Shown in pieces: positions 46,337 to 55,168 of a stretch of 64,000 nucleotides of DNA (position 1 is its first letter; the number at the start of each line of letters is the position of its first letter). The DNA lies in contig NZ_JADEXS020000001.1 of assembly GCF_015207005.2 (NCBI RefSeq), forward strand, positions 5,417,001-5,481,000, read 5' to 3'. The position numbers were made by a program, and so were the translations under genes. The notes under the pieces are model-generated. The model searched no databases and was not told the DNA's origin. It was given only the letters and a program-made list of their open reading frames with translations. The stretch comes from Desmonostoc muscorum LEGE 12446 (GTDB lineage: Bacteria; Cyanobacteriota; Cyanobacteriia; Cyanobacteriales; Nostocaceae).

Positions 46337-46925
46337 ATTTCCCTTTTTCCCTCACTTTCTTGACAAAAGTCCAATTACTCTAACCTCCCACGAGTAGTAT
46401 TATGGCATCCAACGAAGCTCTTGACTTATTTTTGTCTAAGAGGTAATTTATCAATATTGTCATTAAATACGGTAAATATATCGACATATAGTATTTTGCT
46501 AAGAAAGAACTCAGAAATCAGAATTGAGGATGAATTATAGCGGTTTGCAATTGCGTGGAGTAGAGACAATTCGTAGGGTAGCGCAACTGTGCTACCCTAC
46601 TGTGTGCCTCATTCAAATGAAAATCGCTATAGTATCCGAGTGGCAGCGATGGTCTAAATTCCCCACTTTCTTGTTATGTATTCTACGTTCTCCTTTAACT
46701 AAATTATTTTGATAAAGGTCAATCTATCTCAGTTTTGAATTAGGATATTAATCTTTACAAGGTTTGTATAGTAGTAATTATTTGAGCAGAAGTTAGTTTT
46801 AATTTTGATGTGTTTGATTGGTAGTAAATACCACGTGATCCAAGCGCTTTAAAAGCTTGTTATTAATTTTCCATGTTGTTGATGAAAAGCGTAGGCTTAG
46901 CCCAACCAAGAGGGTGTTTTTTAGC
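46337..46925. other. Intergenic region with a hairpin element
   Basis: About 590 bases without a supported gene. An inverted repeat element lies at about 46537-46633: TATAGCGGTTT and AAAATCGCTATA at the ends, and GTAGGGTAGC...GCTACCCTAC inside. The possible start at 46857 of the next gene is out-competed by the ATG at 46926. Confidence 0.5.
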
Positions 46926-47945
46926 ATGTCCAAGCTAGGGAAAAGTTTTTTCAGATTATTGTTTGCTACGGGAGTAGCGATCGCACTTTTATTCATAATT
47001 CCCCCCACCTTTGCCGCTAGCTTGAATCCCTGTCCACAAGAAATGGTAATGATTCCAGCAGGCACATTCACAATGGGGTCAGATAATTCTGGTTTTGTGG
47101 AAGAGCGATCGGCAACTGAAGTCACAGTTAGTTCTTTTTGTATCGATAAATATGAAGTGACAAATTCACAGTTTGCGGCATTTGTCAAAGCAACCGGGTA
47201 TGTAACAGTTGCAGAACGGCCTTTACCCAAAGAACAGTTTCCCGACTTACCAGATGAGCAGAGATTACCAGGTTCTCTGGTGTTTGAGATGGCAGAACCA
47301 GGAGCAAAGCTGCTGAGTTGGTGGCATTGGAGGACTGGGGCGAATTGGCGGCATCCCTTTGGGGCGGAAAGTGCGTTGGCGCAGCCCGCCGTAGGCATCG
47401 CTGGAAAAGACAACTACCCAGTTGTTCATATCGCCTATGAAGATGCCGTAGCCTACGCTCAATGGGCAGGAAAATCCTTACCCAGTGAAGCCCAGTGGGA
47501 ATACGCAGCCCGTGGTGGATTAGAGGGTGCTACTTATACATGGGGCGATGGATACTCTGAGAAAAAAGCCAACACCTGGCAAGGGATCTTTCCCTTTTTC
47601 AATACCAAAAGCGATGGTTACGTAGGTGTAGCCCCCGTTGGTTCCTTTCTACCCAACGGTTATGGTCTTTACGACATGGCAGGTAATGTCTGGGAATTGA
47701 CCTCAGATTTATTTGGGGTAGGGCATAACCACAAAAACCATAGTGTTAATCCCACAGGGCCAGAACGAAGCTTTGACCCTAACAAACCCACAGAAAACGT
47801 CCTACACGCCATCAAAGGAGGCTCTTACCTCTGTGCTACCAACTATTGCAGCCGCTTCCGCCCCGCTGCACGAGAATCTCAAGCCCCTGACACTGGAACT
47901 ACCCATATCGGATTTCGCTTAGTTAGAAGCTTGAATCAAGTCTAA
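46926..47945 (+). CDS. Formylglycine-generating enzyme (sulfatase activator)
   Basis: A 339-aa protein from MSKLGKSFFRLLFATGVAIA, a signal peptide likely cut after PTFAA. The FGE-sulfatase domain begins MVMIPAGTFTMGSDNSGF. The active-site pair lies in KGGSYLCATNYCSRFRPAAR (Cys303, Cys308), matching human SUMF1, followed by DTGTTHIGFRLV. With these cysteines it should oxidise a sulfatase Cys to formylglycine. The sulfatase gene begins 18 bases downstream. Export of both would let the reaction take place in the periplasm, though modification before folding is usual. Confidence 0.9.
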   Translation: MSKLGKSFFRLLFATGVAIALLFIIPPTFAASLNPCPQEMVMIPAGTFTMGSDNSGFVEERSATEVTVSSFCIDKYEVTNSQFAAFVKATGYVTVAERPLPKEQFPDLPDEQRLPGSLVFEMAEPGAKLLSWWHWRTGANWRHPFGAESALAQPAVGIAGKDNYPVVHIAYEDAVAYAQWAGKSLPSEAQWEYAARGGLEGATYTWGDGYSEKKANTWQGIFPFFNTKSDGYVGVAPVGSFLPNGYGLYDMAGNVWELTSDLFGVGHNHKNHSVNPTGPERSFDPNKPTENVLHAIKGGSYLCATNYCSRFRPAARESQAPDTGTTHIGFRLVRSLNQV

Positions 47946-47963
47946 ACAATTACCAATTAGTTT

Positions 47964-50303
47964 ATGTTGCATTTACTTTGGCGATCGCTTACATCAATCA
48001 TCCTCATAACCATATTGACGGTTACTAGCCCTGCTTTAGCAGCCACATCAAAAGTTTTACCCATTCCCCAACCAGAATTCAAGGGCAAAATTGGCATCAC
48101 CTACAAAGACTCAAAACCAGATTTTCCCCAACCAATCACCGCCCCAGCCGAAGCCCCCAACGTTCTGCTAGTGATACTAGATGATGTTGGCTTCGGACAA
48201 GCTGGTACCTTTGGCGGCCCGGTGGAAACCCCGAACTTGACTCGCCTCGCCGAAAGAGGATTACGCTACAACCAATTCCACACCACAGCCCTTTGCTCAC
48301 CCACCAGGGCAGCACTGTTAACTGGACGCAATCACCATTCAGTGAATACAGGGGTAGTTGAGGAATTGGCTACAGGTTATCCTGGCTACACAACGATTTT
48401 GCCCAAGAGTGCTGCCACCGTCGCCGAAGTGCTGCGGCAAAATGGCTATAATACGGCTGCTTTCGGTAAATGGCACAACACACCAGACTATGAAACCAGC
48501 GCCGCCGGGCCTTTTGATCGCTGGCCTACAGGATTAGGATTTGAGTATTTTTACGGTTTCCTGGGTGGTGATACTAATCAGTGGAGTCCTGCTTTGGTAG
48601 AAAATACTAAACGGGTTGAGAAACCAGCCAATAACCCTGATTACCATCTCACCCCTGACTTAGTAGACCATGCGATCGCCTGGATTCGCAACCAACAATC
48701 CATTGCTCCTGACAAACCCTTTTTCACCTATCTCGCCACCGGAGCCACCCATGCACCCCACCACGCCCCCAAAGCTTGGATTGACAAGTACAAGGGCAAA
48801 TTTGACCAAGGATGGGATAAATTACGCGAAGAAATCTTTGCCCGTCAAAAACAACTGGGTGTGATTCCTGCAAATGCCCAACTGACACCCCGCCCCCAAG
48901 AATTGCCAGCTTGGGATTCCCTGTCAGCAGATCAAAAGAAACTTTCTGCCCACATGGCCGAGGTATTTGCCGGATTTTTAGCGCACACAGATTATGAAAT
49001 CGGGCGGTTAATTGGCGCAGTTGACCAACTCGGTGAACTAGACAACACCCTAGTCATCTATGTCGTGGGAGACAACGGTGCTAGTGCAGAAGGCGGTTTA
49101 ACAGGTACCGTCAACGAGTTGAAATTCTTCAACGGCGTACCCGAAAATCTGCCACAACTGCTTGCTTCCTATGATGACTTGGGTAGCCCCAAGACATTCA
49201 ACCATTTTCCCACCGCTTGGGCATGGGCAGTCAACACTCCCTTCCAATGGACAAAGCAAATAGCCTCTCACTTTGGTGGAACTCGCAACCCCTTGGTAAT
49301 TTCTTGGGGCGAGGGCATTAAAGACCAAGGTGGCATCCGCAGCCAATTTCATCATGTAATTGATATTGCACCCACCATTTTAGAAGTAACCGGAATTACT
49401 GCCCCCAAGGAAGTGAATGGAGTCAAGCAACAACCAATTGAAGGTACTAGCCTCGTTTATACCTTTGACAATCCTGATGCTTCCTCCCATCGAGAAACAC
49501 AGTACTTCGAGATGTTGGGCAACCGAGCCATTTACGATCGCGGATGGGTAGCGGCGGCTCGTCATGGTCGTTTGCCTTGGGAACGTGCTGTAAAAGGTGA
49601 CTTTGATACAGATCCGTGGGAACTGTACAACATTGCAGAAGATTTCAGCGAAGCGAACAACCTAGCTCAGGAAAATCCAGAGAAGCTAGAAAAGCTGCAA
49701 AAGCTGTTTTTCAAAGAAGCCCGTAACCACCAAGTTTTACCATTAGACGATCGCGCCCTAGAACGTTTTGATGTCAAAATTCGCCCCAGTCTCGCTGCCG
49801 GACGCACAACCTTTACTTATTATCCTGGTGTATTTGGCATCCCAGAAGGTAGCGCCCCTAACCTGAAAAACAGATCCTTCAGCATCACAGCTAATGTAGA
49901 AATTCCCGAAACTGGGGCAGAAGGTATCCTCTTAACTCAGGGCGGACGTTTTGCTGGTTGGAGTTTTTTCCTTGAGGATGGCAAACCCACCTATGTCTAC
50001 AACTATGCAAATGCTGTTCGCTACATCATTCAATCCCCCGAAAAACTGCCCACGGGTAAATCTACATTACGGTTCAACTTTGATTATGACGGTGGCAGCG
50101 TAGGTGCAGGCGGAACCGGGAAATTATTCATCAACGAACAACAGGTAGCCGAAGGTCGAATCGAGAAAACCATCGCTTATCGTTTAGCCCTAGATGAAAC
50201 CTTTGATGTCGGTAAAGACACAGGTACTCCCGTCGTTGACACTTACCAAGTACCCTTTACCTTCACCGGCAACTTACAGCAAGTGAGCCTTGAGTTGAAG
50301 TAA
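47964..50303 (+). CDS. Arylsulfatase, formylglycine type
   Basis: A 779-aa protein with a signal peptide ([20 protein letters not shown]). [15 protein letters not shown] carries the metal-binding Asp pair (Asp73, Asp74), and [15 protein letters not shown] the CxPxR motif whose Cys111 must be turned into formylglycine. GKWH and VVGDNGAS lie in the later metal site. The last 200 residues form a separate beta domain. It hydrolyses sulfate esters in the periplasm, using Ca. The gene follows its activator by 18 bases. Length and style are like the larger bacterial arylsulfatases. Confidence 0.9.
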   Translation: MLHLLWRSLTSIILITILTVTSPALAATSKVLPIPQPEFKGKIGITYKDSKPDFPQPITAPAEAPNVLLVILDDVGFGQAGTFGGPVETPNLTRLAERGLRYNQFHTTALCSPTRAALLTGRNHHSVNTGVVEELATGYPGYTTILPKSAATVAEVLRQNGYNTAAFGKWHNTPDYETSAAGPFDRWPTGLGFEYFYGFLGGDTNQWSPALVENTKRVEKPANNPDYHLTPDLVDHAIAWIRNQQSIAPDKPFFTYLATGATHAPHHAPKAWIDKYKGKFDQGWDKLREEIFARQKQLGVIPANAQLTPRPQELPAWDSLSADQKKLSAHMAEVFAGFLAHTDYEIGRLIGAVDQLGELDNTLVIYVVGDNGASAEGGLTGTVNELKFFNGVPENLPQLLASYDDLGSPKTFNHFPTAWAWAVNTPFQWTKQIASHFGGTRNPLVISWGEGIKDQGGIRSQFHHVIDIAPTILEVTGITAPKEVNGVKQQPIEGTSLVYTFDNPDASSHRETQYFEMLGNRAIYDRGWVAAARHGRLPWERAVKGDFDTDPWELYNIAEDFSEANNLAQENPEKLEKLQKLFFKEARNHQVLPLDDRALERFDVKIRPSLAAGRTTFTYYPGVFGIPEGSAPNLKNRSFSITANVEIPETGAEGILLTQGGRFAGWSFFLEDGKPTYVYNYANAVRYIIQSPEKLPTGKSTLRFNFDYDGGSVGAGGTGKLFINEQQVAEGRIEKTIAYRLALDETFDVGKDTGTPVVDTYQVPFTFTGNLQQVSLELK

Positions 50304-50526
50304 TGGGGAGTGGGGAGTAGGGAGTGGGGAGTGGGGACTGGGGACTGGGGACTGGGGACTGGGGACTGAGGGAGTGTGGAGAGATTATAAAAAAGCTTTC
50401 CACTCTTTCCACTCTTCCCACCCCTCCTACACTCCTAATGCCCCATACACCCAACCCCCAATCCCCATTCCCCAATCCCCAATCCCCAATCCCCACTCCC
50501 CACTCCCCACTCCCCACTCCCCATTA
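50304..50526. repeat. Low-complexity inverted repeat (GGGGAGTGGGGACTGG tracts)
   Basis: AATGGGGAGTGGGGAGTAGG and repeated GGGGACT units (50302-50366) are mirrored by the C-rich run CCCCACTCCCCATT at its far end (50454-50526). The two arms could fold into a very long hairpin between sulfatase and transporter genes. Confidence 0.8.
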
Positions 50527-50531
50527 AAATC

Positions 50532-51404
50532 ATGAATGAAATTTTGGCAGTAACCGACAAATTAGCGCTTTTCACATTCATTGTTTTCACCATGTTGGGT
50601 GCCGGTTTAGGTTTAACCGTACAACAGATTTGGGAACCACTCCGCGATCGCCGTCTCGTGATATCGTCTCTGCTGGCAAATTTTGTACTGGTGCCGCTTT
50701 TTGTCTATCTGTTGCTGCAAGTAGTACATCTCAGTGAACCACTTAGAGATGGTTTACTGATTATGGCTGTGGCATCAGGTCCTCCAGCTCTACCAAAACT
50801 TGCTCATATAGTCAAGGGCAATATAGCTTTTTCCGTGGGGTTAATGATGTTGCTAATGTTGGGGACAATTGTTTATATGCCGATTGTGCTGCCGTTAGTG
50901 GTAGAAGGCGTGCAAATCAACTCCTGGGAGATTGCCAAACCCTTGTTGTTGATGATGGTTACCCCATTGGTAATTGGGCTATTCATCAAAGCTAAATTTG
51001 CAGCGATCGCTCCCACTATTAGGCCGATTTTGTTTAAATTATCTAATGCTGGATTACTTTTAGGTTTAGTAGTCAGATTGGCGATCCATACTAACGATAT
51101 TATCAGCTTATTAAAAACAGGTGCAATCTTTGTTTGTGCTGTATTTATTCTCTTCTCTTTTACCGTAGGTTATCTTTTAGGCGGTCCTGGTATTGATACC
51201 CAAAGAGTTCTGGGAGTTGGAACGGCTCAACGCAATTTTGCCGCAGCATTATTAGTGGGTACAAGCAATTTTGAAGATCCCAATGTGGTGAGTATCATCA
51301 TGGTGACGAGTATATTAATGATGGTTACAGTTCTCATTGTTGGACCGAAGTTCATAGAAATAGACCAGCCAACTAATGCAGAGAGAGAACAGGTAGAAGT
51401 TTGA
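50532..51404 (+). CDS. BASS-family transporter
   Basis: A 290-aa protein with about nine hydrophobic helices. TMLGAGLGLTVQQIWEPLRD and GVGTAQRNFAAALLVGTSNF match the bile acid:sodium symporter (BASS/SBF) family pattern. It is a sodium-coupled carrier of organic anions. The substrate is unknown; its place after the sulfatase suggests uptake of the organic product or another anion. There is no signal peptide. Confidence 0.82.
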   Translation: MNEILAVTDKLALFTFIVFTMLGAGLGLTVQQIWEPLRDRRLVISSLLANFVLVPLFVYLLLQVVHLSEPLRDGLLIMAVASGPPALPKLAHIVKGNIAFSVGLMMLLMLGTIVYMPIVLPLVVEGVQINSWEIAKPLLLMMVTPLVIGLFIKAKFAAIAPTIRPILFKLSNAGLLLGLVVRLAIHTNDIISLLKTGAIFVCAVFILFSFTVGYLLGGPGIDTQRVLGVGTAQRNFAAALLVGTSNFEDPNVVSIIMVTSILMMVTVLIVGPKFIEIDQPTNAEREQVEV

Positions 51405-51730
51405 TATCATGTCCGTTCAAATAACCGTCATACAATTTTGGATTTTAGATTTTAGATTTTAGATTTACCCCATGCCTGAAGTCAGGGACTTGTAATTGAA
51501 TTTACGATGTTTGGATTTTAGATTTATTCTCGCGTTTAAATTCGGGGGCTTGAGACCTTTTTAAATTTTTAATTTTGAATCTTCAATTCCATTATCCAAA
51601 ATTTAAAATCTAAAATTCGGTCATTGCAACACTTTCCAGAGTGTCTTGTTGGCGTAGCCTCTCCTAGAGAAGGAAAGATTAGAAACATTATAAAGTATTA
51701 TCTTAATATAAGATATTTTTCAGAAAAAAT
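51405..51730. other. Intergenic region with TTTTAGATTTTGGATT tracts
   Basis: TTTTAGATT repeats lie at 51428-51466 and 51510-51530 and their complement at 51590-51620. An ATATCATGTCCGTT repeat end lies at 51405-51419. No gene is seen. Confidence 0.55.
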
Positions 51731-52390
51731 ATGTCTGGCAAACATAGAGCTATTGAATCTCCTATTTTACCTTCACTTGAAACAATGAATAAGGGGATAC
51801 CAGATAACCAATTATATGAATCAGAGAGCTATGAAAATCTATATTTATCAAATTGCCAGATTGAGGGAACTAAAGGAGTAGATTTTCAGTATGCCTACTT
51901 TGATAATGTTAAAACTATAAACACTTACTTTAAAAGGCTTTCTCTGCAAGATGTTATAATTACTAAAAGTGACTTGGCTAATACTGAATGGGAAGAAGGT
52001 TCACTTAATAGAATTGAGTTTATTAACTCTAGACTGCTGGGATTTAAAGCAATAAAGTCTAGGTTAAGAAATGTTATTTTTAAAGGATGCCAGGGTCAAT
52101 TGTCACAGTTTACTTTTAGTAAGTTTGATAATGTTATTTTTGACAATTGTAATCTTGAAGATTCTACATTTTTAGAAACTTTTCTAACAAATGTAAAATT
52201 TATAAATTGCCAAATGAATAACGTTATCCTTGCTAATGCTAAATTTAAAGACACAGATTTTCGAGGTTCTAATATAGAAGGCTTGCAAATTAATATAAGT
52301 CAGCTTAAAGGTGCAATTTTAGATCCATTTCAAGCTGCTTATATTCTTCAAAGGTATGCAAATGTAGTAGTTAAAACTGTTGATGAATAA
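51731..52390 (+). CDS. Pentapeptide-repeat-like protein
   Basis: A 219-aa protein. Pentads of type xxLxx or xxFxx run through it: LYLSN CQIEG, FDNVK, NVIFK GCQGQ, NVIFD NCNLE DSTFL, NVILA NAKFK DTDFR GSNIE. The repeats would form a right-handed quadrilateral beta-helix of about eight turns. There is no signal peptide. A C-terminal tail (FQAAYILQRYANVVV) is helical. The gene is AT-rich. No specific role. Confidence 0.78.
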   Translation: MSGKHRAIESPILPSLETMNKGIPDNQLYESESYENLYLSNCQIEGTKGVDFQYAYFDNVKTINTYFKRLSLQDVIITKSDLANTEWEEGSLNRIEFINSRLLGFKAIKSRLRNVIFKGCQGQLSQFTFSKFDNVIFDNCNLEDSTFLETFLTNVKFINCQMNNVILANAKFKDTDFRGSNIEGLQINISQLKGAILDPFQAAYILQRYANVVVKTVDE

Positions 52391-52527
52391 ACATTGCATT
52401 TGCGTTGTTCCACTACCTTTATCTTCTCTGCGAGAGGCTACACCACAAAAAATTGCACCTTTTTGTCGCTGCATCAGAGCGTCTTTATAGCGAGTTGAAC
52501 TATGCATTTTCAAAGCGCATCAGTTGA

Positions 52528-53724
52528 TTACCACTGTCCAGAATTATCTTCTTGTTGCAAACCGATTAATTGTCGCCGTTTCCAAGCATAGTGAAGGATA
52601 TTAATTCCGAGTTCTTGAGCGGTACGAATGGTTAATCGGGGTAAATTTAAATCTGCCAATCCCCAAGCAGTTGCTAAATCGCCAATTACTAGAATAATTC
52701 CTCCTCCAATTAACAGTTTAATTTGCTGTTGATTAACCATTGGTAACCCGGCAAATAAGAAAGGTTTTGTTCTTAAAGGATGACTCCGTTGCAATTCTTC
52801 TAAAGGTCTTAAAGGACTCTCTAACTGTTGTGCTAATGCTTGAGTACTTTCAATCAAAGCGTTAGCATTGACTGGTGCATCAACTAGAAGTACACCACCT
52901 AAATTTAAGTAATTTTTTAGGGATTCAAATTCGAGACTATTTAAAGATATGGCTTGTCCACCTGTGAGATAAAGTAGGTCATAATCTTGGATATTTTCTG
53001 ATAGAGAAACCTGACCTGGTTCATCAGCTCCCCGCAAACTGGGATATAACGGTTCTACTGCTTGTAATAAGTAGGAAAGGCTGAAAAAATTACGCGCACA
53101 TTCTGGGTCACTATGATTGGCCTGTGCCATTGCTACAAGTGCTTGGGGACGCATTTGTGCTTGACGACGATAACGCAAATCAATGTTGTTATATCCAGGA
53201 AAGAAAGCATCAGCAGGTTGAGTAATATCAGTATGTCCTGGTTGTAGGAGAATTCGGCATATTTCGATTTCTGAACTGATTGGTGTGGAGTTTCTTTGGT
53301 CAATTCTATAAGTTTCTTGGACGATATCTCTTTGCTGTGTGCGCCGCAATTCATCAGGGTCTACATAGCTGACTACTAAGTAGATCATGATTGGTTCTGA
53401 GGTTACTACTTCTATATCAATGGGAAAGTCATAGGAGGTGGGTACAACAATTAAGTTACCTGCTAAATCAATGGCAATACCAGGTTGAATTTGTACCCAT
53501 CGTCCATCTCGATATCTGGCTTCTACTTGGCTTGGTGCAGCAATATCTCGAATACCTAAACCACAGACAATTCCTGGTTGATTTAAACTTTGATATTGGG
53601 CATTTTGCCGCAGACGATGGTAATTGTGGGCTGTCTGCCAGCGTTCAGCATTAATTAGTAATCCATCTGCGGCTTGCAGACGTTCAAAGGATTTAATTGG
53701 TGGAGGTGGGAAAGGGTGGGACAT
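52528..53724 (-). CDS. DUF4159-like protein of the injection-system cluster
   Basis: A 398-aa protein. The first 170 residues form a beta-rich domain (GRWVQIQPGIAIDLAGNLIVVP) found at the start of several contractile-system accessory proteins. The C-terminal 200 residues look like a DUF4159/glutamine-amidotransferase-like fold (DLLYLTGGQAISLNSLEFES, LNLGGVLLVDAP). It is the last gene of the cluster on this strand. Whether it is structural or assembly-related is unknown. Confidence 0.7.
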   Translation of the reverse strand: MSHPFPPPPIKSFERLQAADGLLINAERWQTAHNYHRLRQNAQYQSLNQPGIVCGLGIRDIAAPSQVEARYRDGRWVQIQPGIAIDLAGNLIVVPTSYDFPIDIEVVTSEPIMIYLVVSYVDPDELRRTQQRDIVQETYRIDQRNSTPISSEIEICRILLQPGHTDITQPADAFFPGYNNIDLRYRRQAQMRPQALVAMAQANHSDPECARNFFSLSYLLQAVEPLYPSLRGADEPGQVSLSENIQDYDLLYLTGGQAISLNSLEFESLKNYLNLGGVLLVDAPVNANALIESTQALAQQLESPLRPLEELQRSHPLRTKPFLFAGLPMVNQQQIKLLIGGGIILVIGDLATAWGLADLNLPRLTIRTAQELGINILHYAWKRRQLIGLQQEDNSGQW

Positions 53725-53918
53725 AGGAATTTTGGATTTTAGATTTTGGATTTTGGATTGAGGATTTTGGGATTATAAGTTTGTTATAGTAATTTAAAAA
53801 AATGCTAGCTATTCAATTTGAAATTTTAAATTAGATATGGGGTGTGTTATCCCGGACTTTTAATTTTTTATGTTGCATGACGCTAATTGATTCTGAATTC
53901 TGAATTCTGAATCCTCTT

Positions 53919-54950
53919 TTAATTAGAAGGATTTTCGATAGTTAATTCGTAGGTGCAGAAAGCGGGTTTTTCTTGTTCGATGATTCTTTGAATAAGTTGT
54001 TCGTTGATGATGCCACTAGCAATGTTGGAACGCAAACGCACTACAAAATGATATGGTTGTCCACCGGCTAAAACTGCATTTCCGAGTTGTGCATCTCCGA
54101 TAATGAAACTTGGGCCAAAAGGTTCTGTAATACTAATATGTTTATCTGCTTCATTAGGTAAATGTTCGTCTAGAGGTAAGCCTGTATAAAGATGTAAGTA
54201 AAGACGCAATCCTTTACGAGTTCCTCGCCAGCGATAAAGTTCTACTGCACGGCGAATTAAACGCCGTTGTTGCTGGAGATCCCACACGGAATCTACTTGC
54301 CAAGCAACCCAATGAGCCATAAAGGGTAGTAGTGCTTGCGGTGCTGTCAGGGGATCGAGGTTTGCCCACATGACGTTATAACTATCAACTACTGGTTGAA
54401 AAGCTTGCTCAAATATTTTCATGAAGCGACCAATAAAGTCTATTTCACGATACAAAATTGGCAAGAATTCCATGTAGGCGGTGTAGGGACGGATGTATAA
54501 ATCAAAATATTCGCTTCTGTGGGTTTGTTCGTTGTCTGTGCCTGGGTCGATGTGGAGAGTAACTAGGCTGCGAAAATTAAGTGTTAGTTTGTCTTTTTTT
54601 CCTCGGTTTATGGCTTCTTGATCTTCAAAAAATGTGTCAGGAATAGAAAAGTAGAGGACTGCATCCATTTGTCCGCGGGGTGGTATTTCACTACCTTCTG
54701 TACCAATTTGGCACCACTCACTCGGAAAGTTTCCCTCGACGCTGAAGTTTACCCGCAAGGGACGCGGCTCTAAGTTTTGCACTTGCACAATCATCTCGCT
54801 TGGATGTCCCGGATGCAAGAGTAAACTACGTGCGGCGGCATCTGCGTTTTCTTCGTTGGCAAAGGTTAAACCCCCTACAGGTAATGCTTCGGGAATTTGC
54901 ATTGGGGTTAATTGAATCCGTACAGCGGGACTGGAGCGACTTTGAACCAT
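53919..54950 (-). CDS. Tail protein I-like baseplate protein
   Basis: A 343-aa protein. The core from about residue 160 (LPILYREIDFIGRFMKIFEQ, then LLPFMAHWVAWQVD and RRLIRRAVELYRWRGTRKGL) is the phage tail protein I/Afp12-like domain of the baseplate. The N-terminal 150 residues form a beta domain with VEGNFPSEWC. It lies after the J-like gene in the usual baseplate order. The gap of 218 bases to the upstream gene holds palindromic AATTACGAATT repeats. Confidence 0.8.
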   Translation of the reverse strand: MVQSRSSPAVRIQLTPMQIPEALPVGGLTFANEENADAAARSLLLHPGHPSEMIVQVQNLEPRPLRVNFSVEGNFPSEWCQIGTEGSEIPPRGQMDAVLYFSIPDTFFEDQEAINRGKKDKLTLNFRSLVTLHIDPGTDNEQTHRSEYFDLYIRPYTAYMEFLPILYREIDFIGRFMKIFEQAFQPVVDSYNVMWANLDPLTAPQALLPFMAHWVAWQVDSVWDLQQQRRLIRRAVELYRWRGTRKGLRLYLHLYTGLPLDEHLPNEADKHISITEPFGPSFIIGDAQLGNAVLAGGQPYHFVVRLRSNIASGIINEQLIQRIIEQEKPAFCTYELTIENPSN

Positions 54951-55168
54951 AGGAGTGGGGAGTGGGGAGAAAATAACTACTAATTCGTAATTCGTAATTC
55001 GTAATTCGTAATTAATGGTACAAGCCTACGCCACTTGCTTCATTTGGACAGCACCAAGAACGCAGTGGCTCATTTATTGATGGAGATAAAAGATATAATT
55101 CCTAATTTCTGCGCCCCCGACTTTAGTCGTGGGGTAATAATTACGAATTACGAATTACGAATTACGAA
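54951..55168. repeat. Inverted AATTCGTAATT tracts
   Basis: TAATTCGTAATTCGTAATTC (about 54980-55012) and ATTACGAATTACGAATTACG (about 55138-55168) are mirror tracts flanking GTAATAATTACG. They would fold as a long hairpin between two baseplate genes. Confidence 0.75.

Noticed and set aside
50263..50527. Overlapping 67- and 84-codon frames on both strands
   Set aside because: Both are readings through low-complexity G/C repeats.
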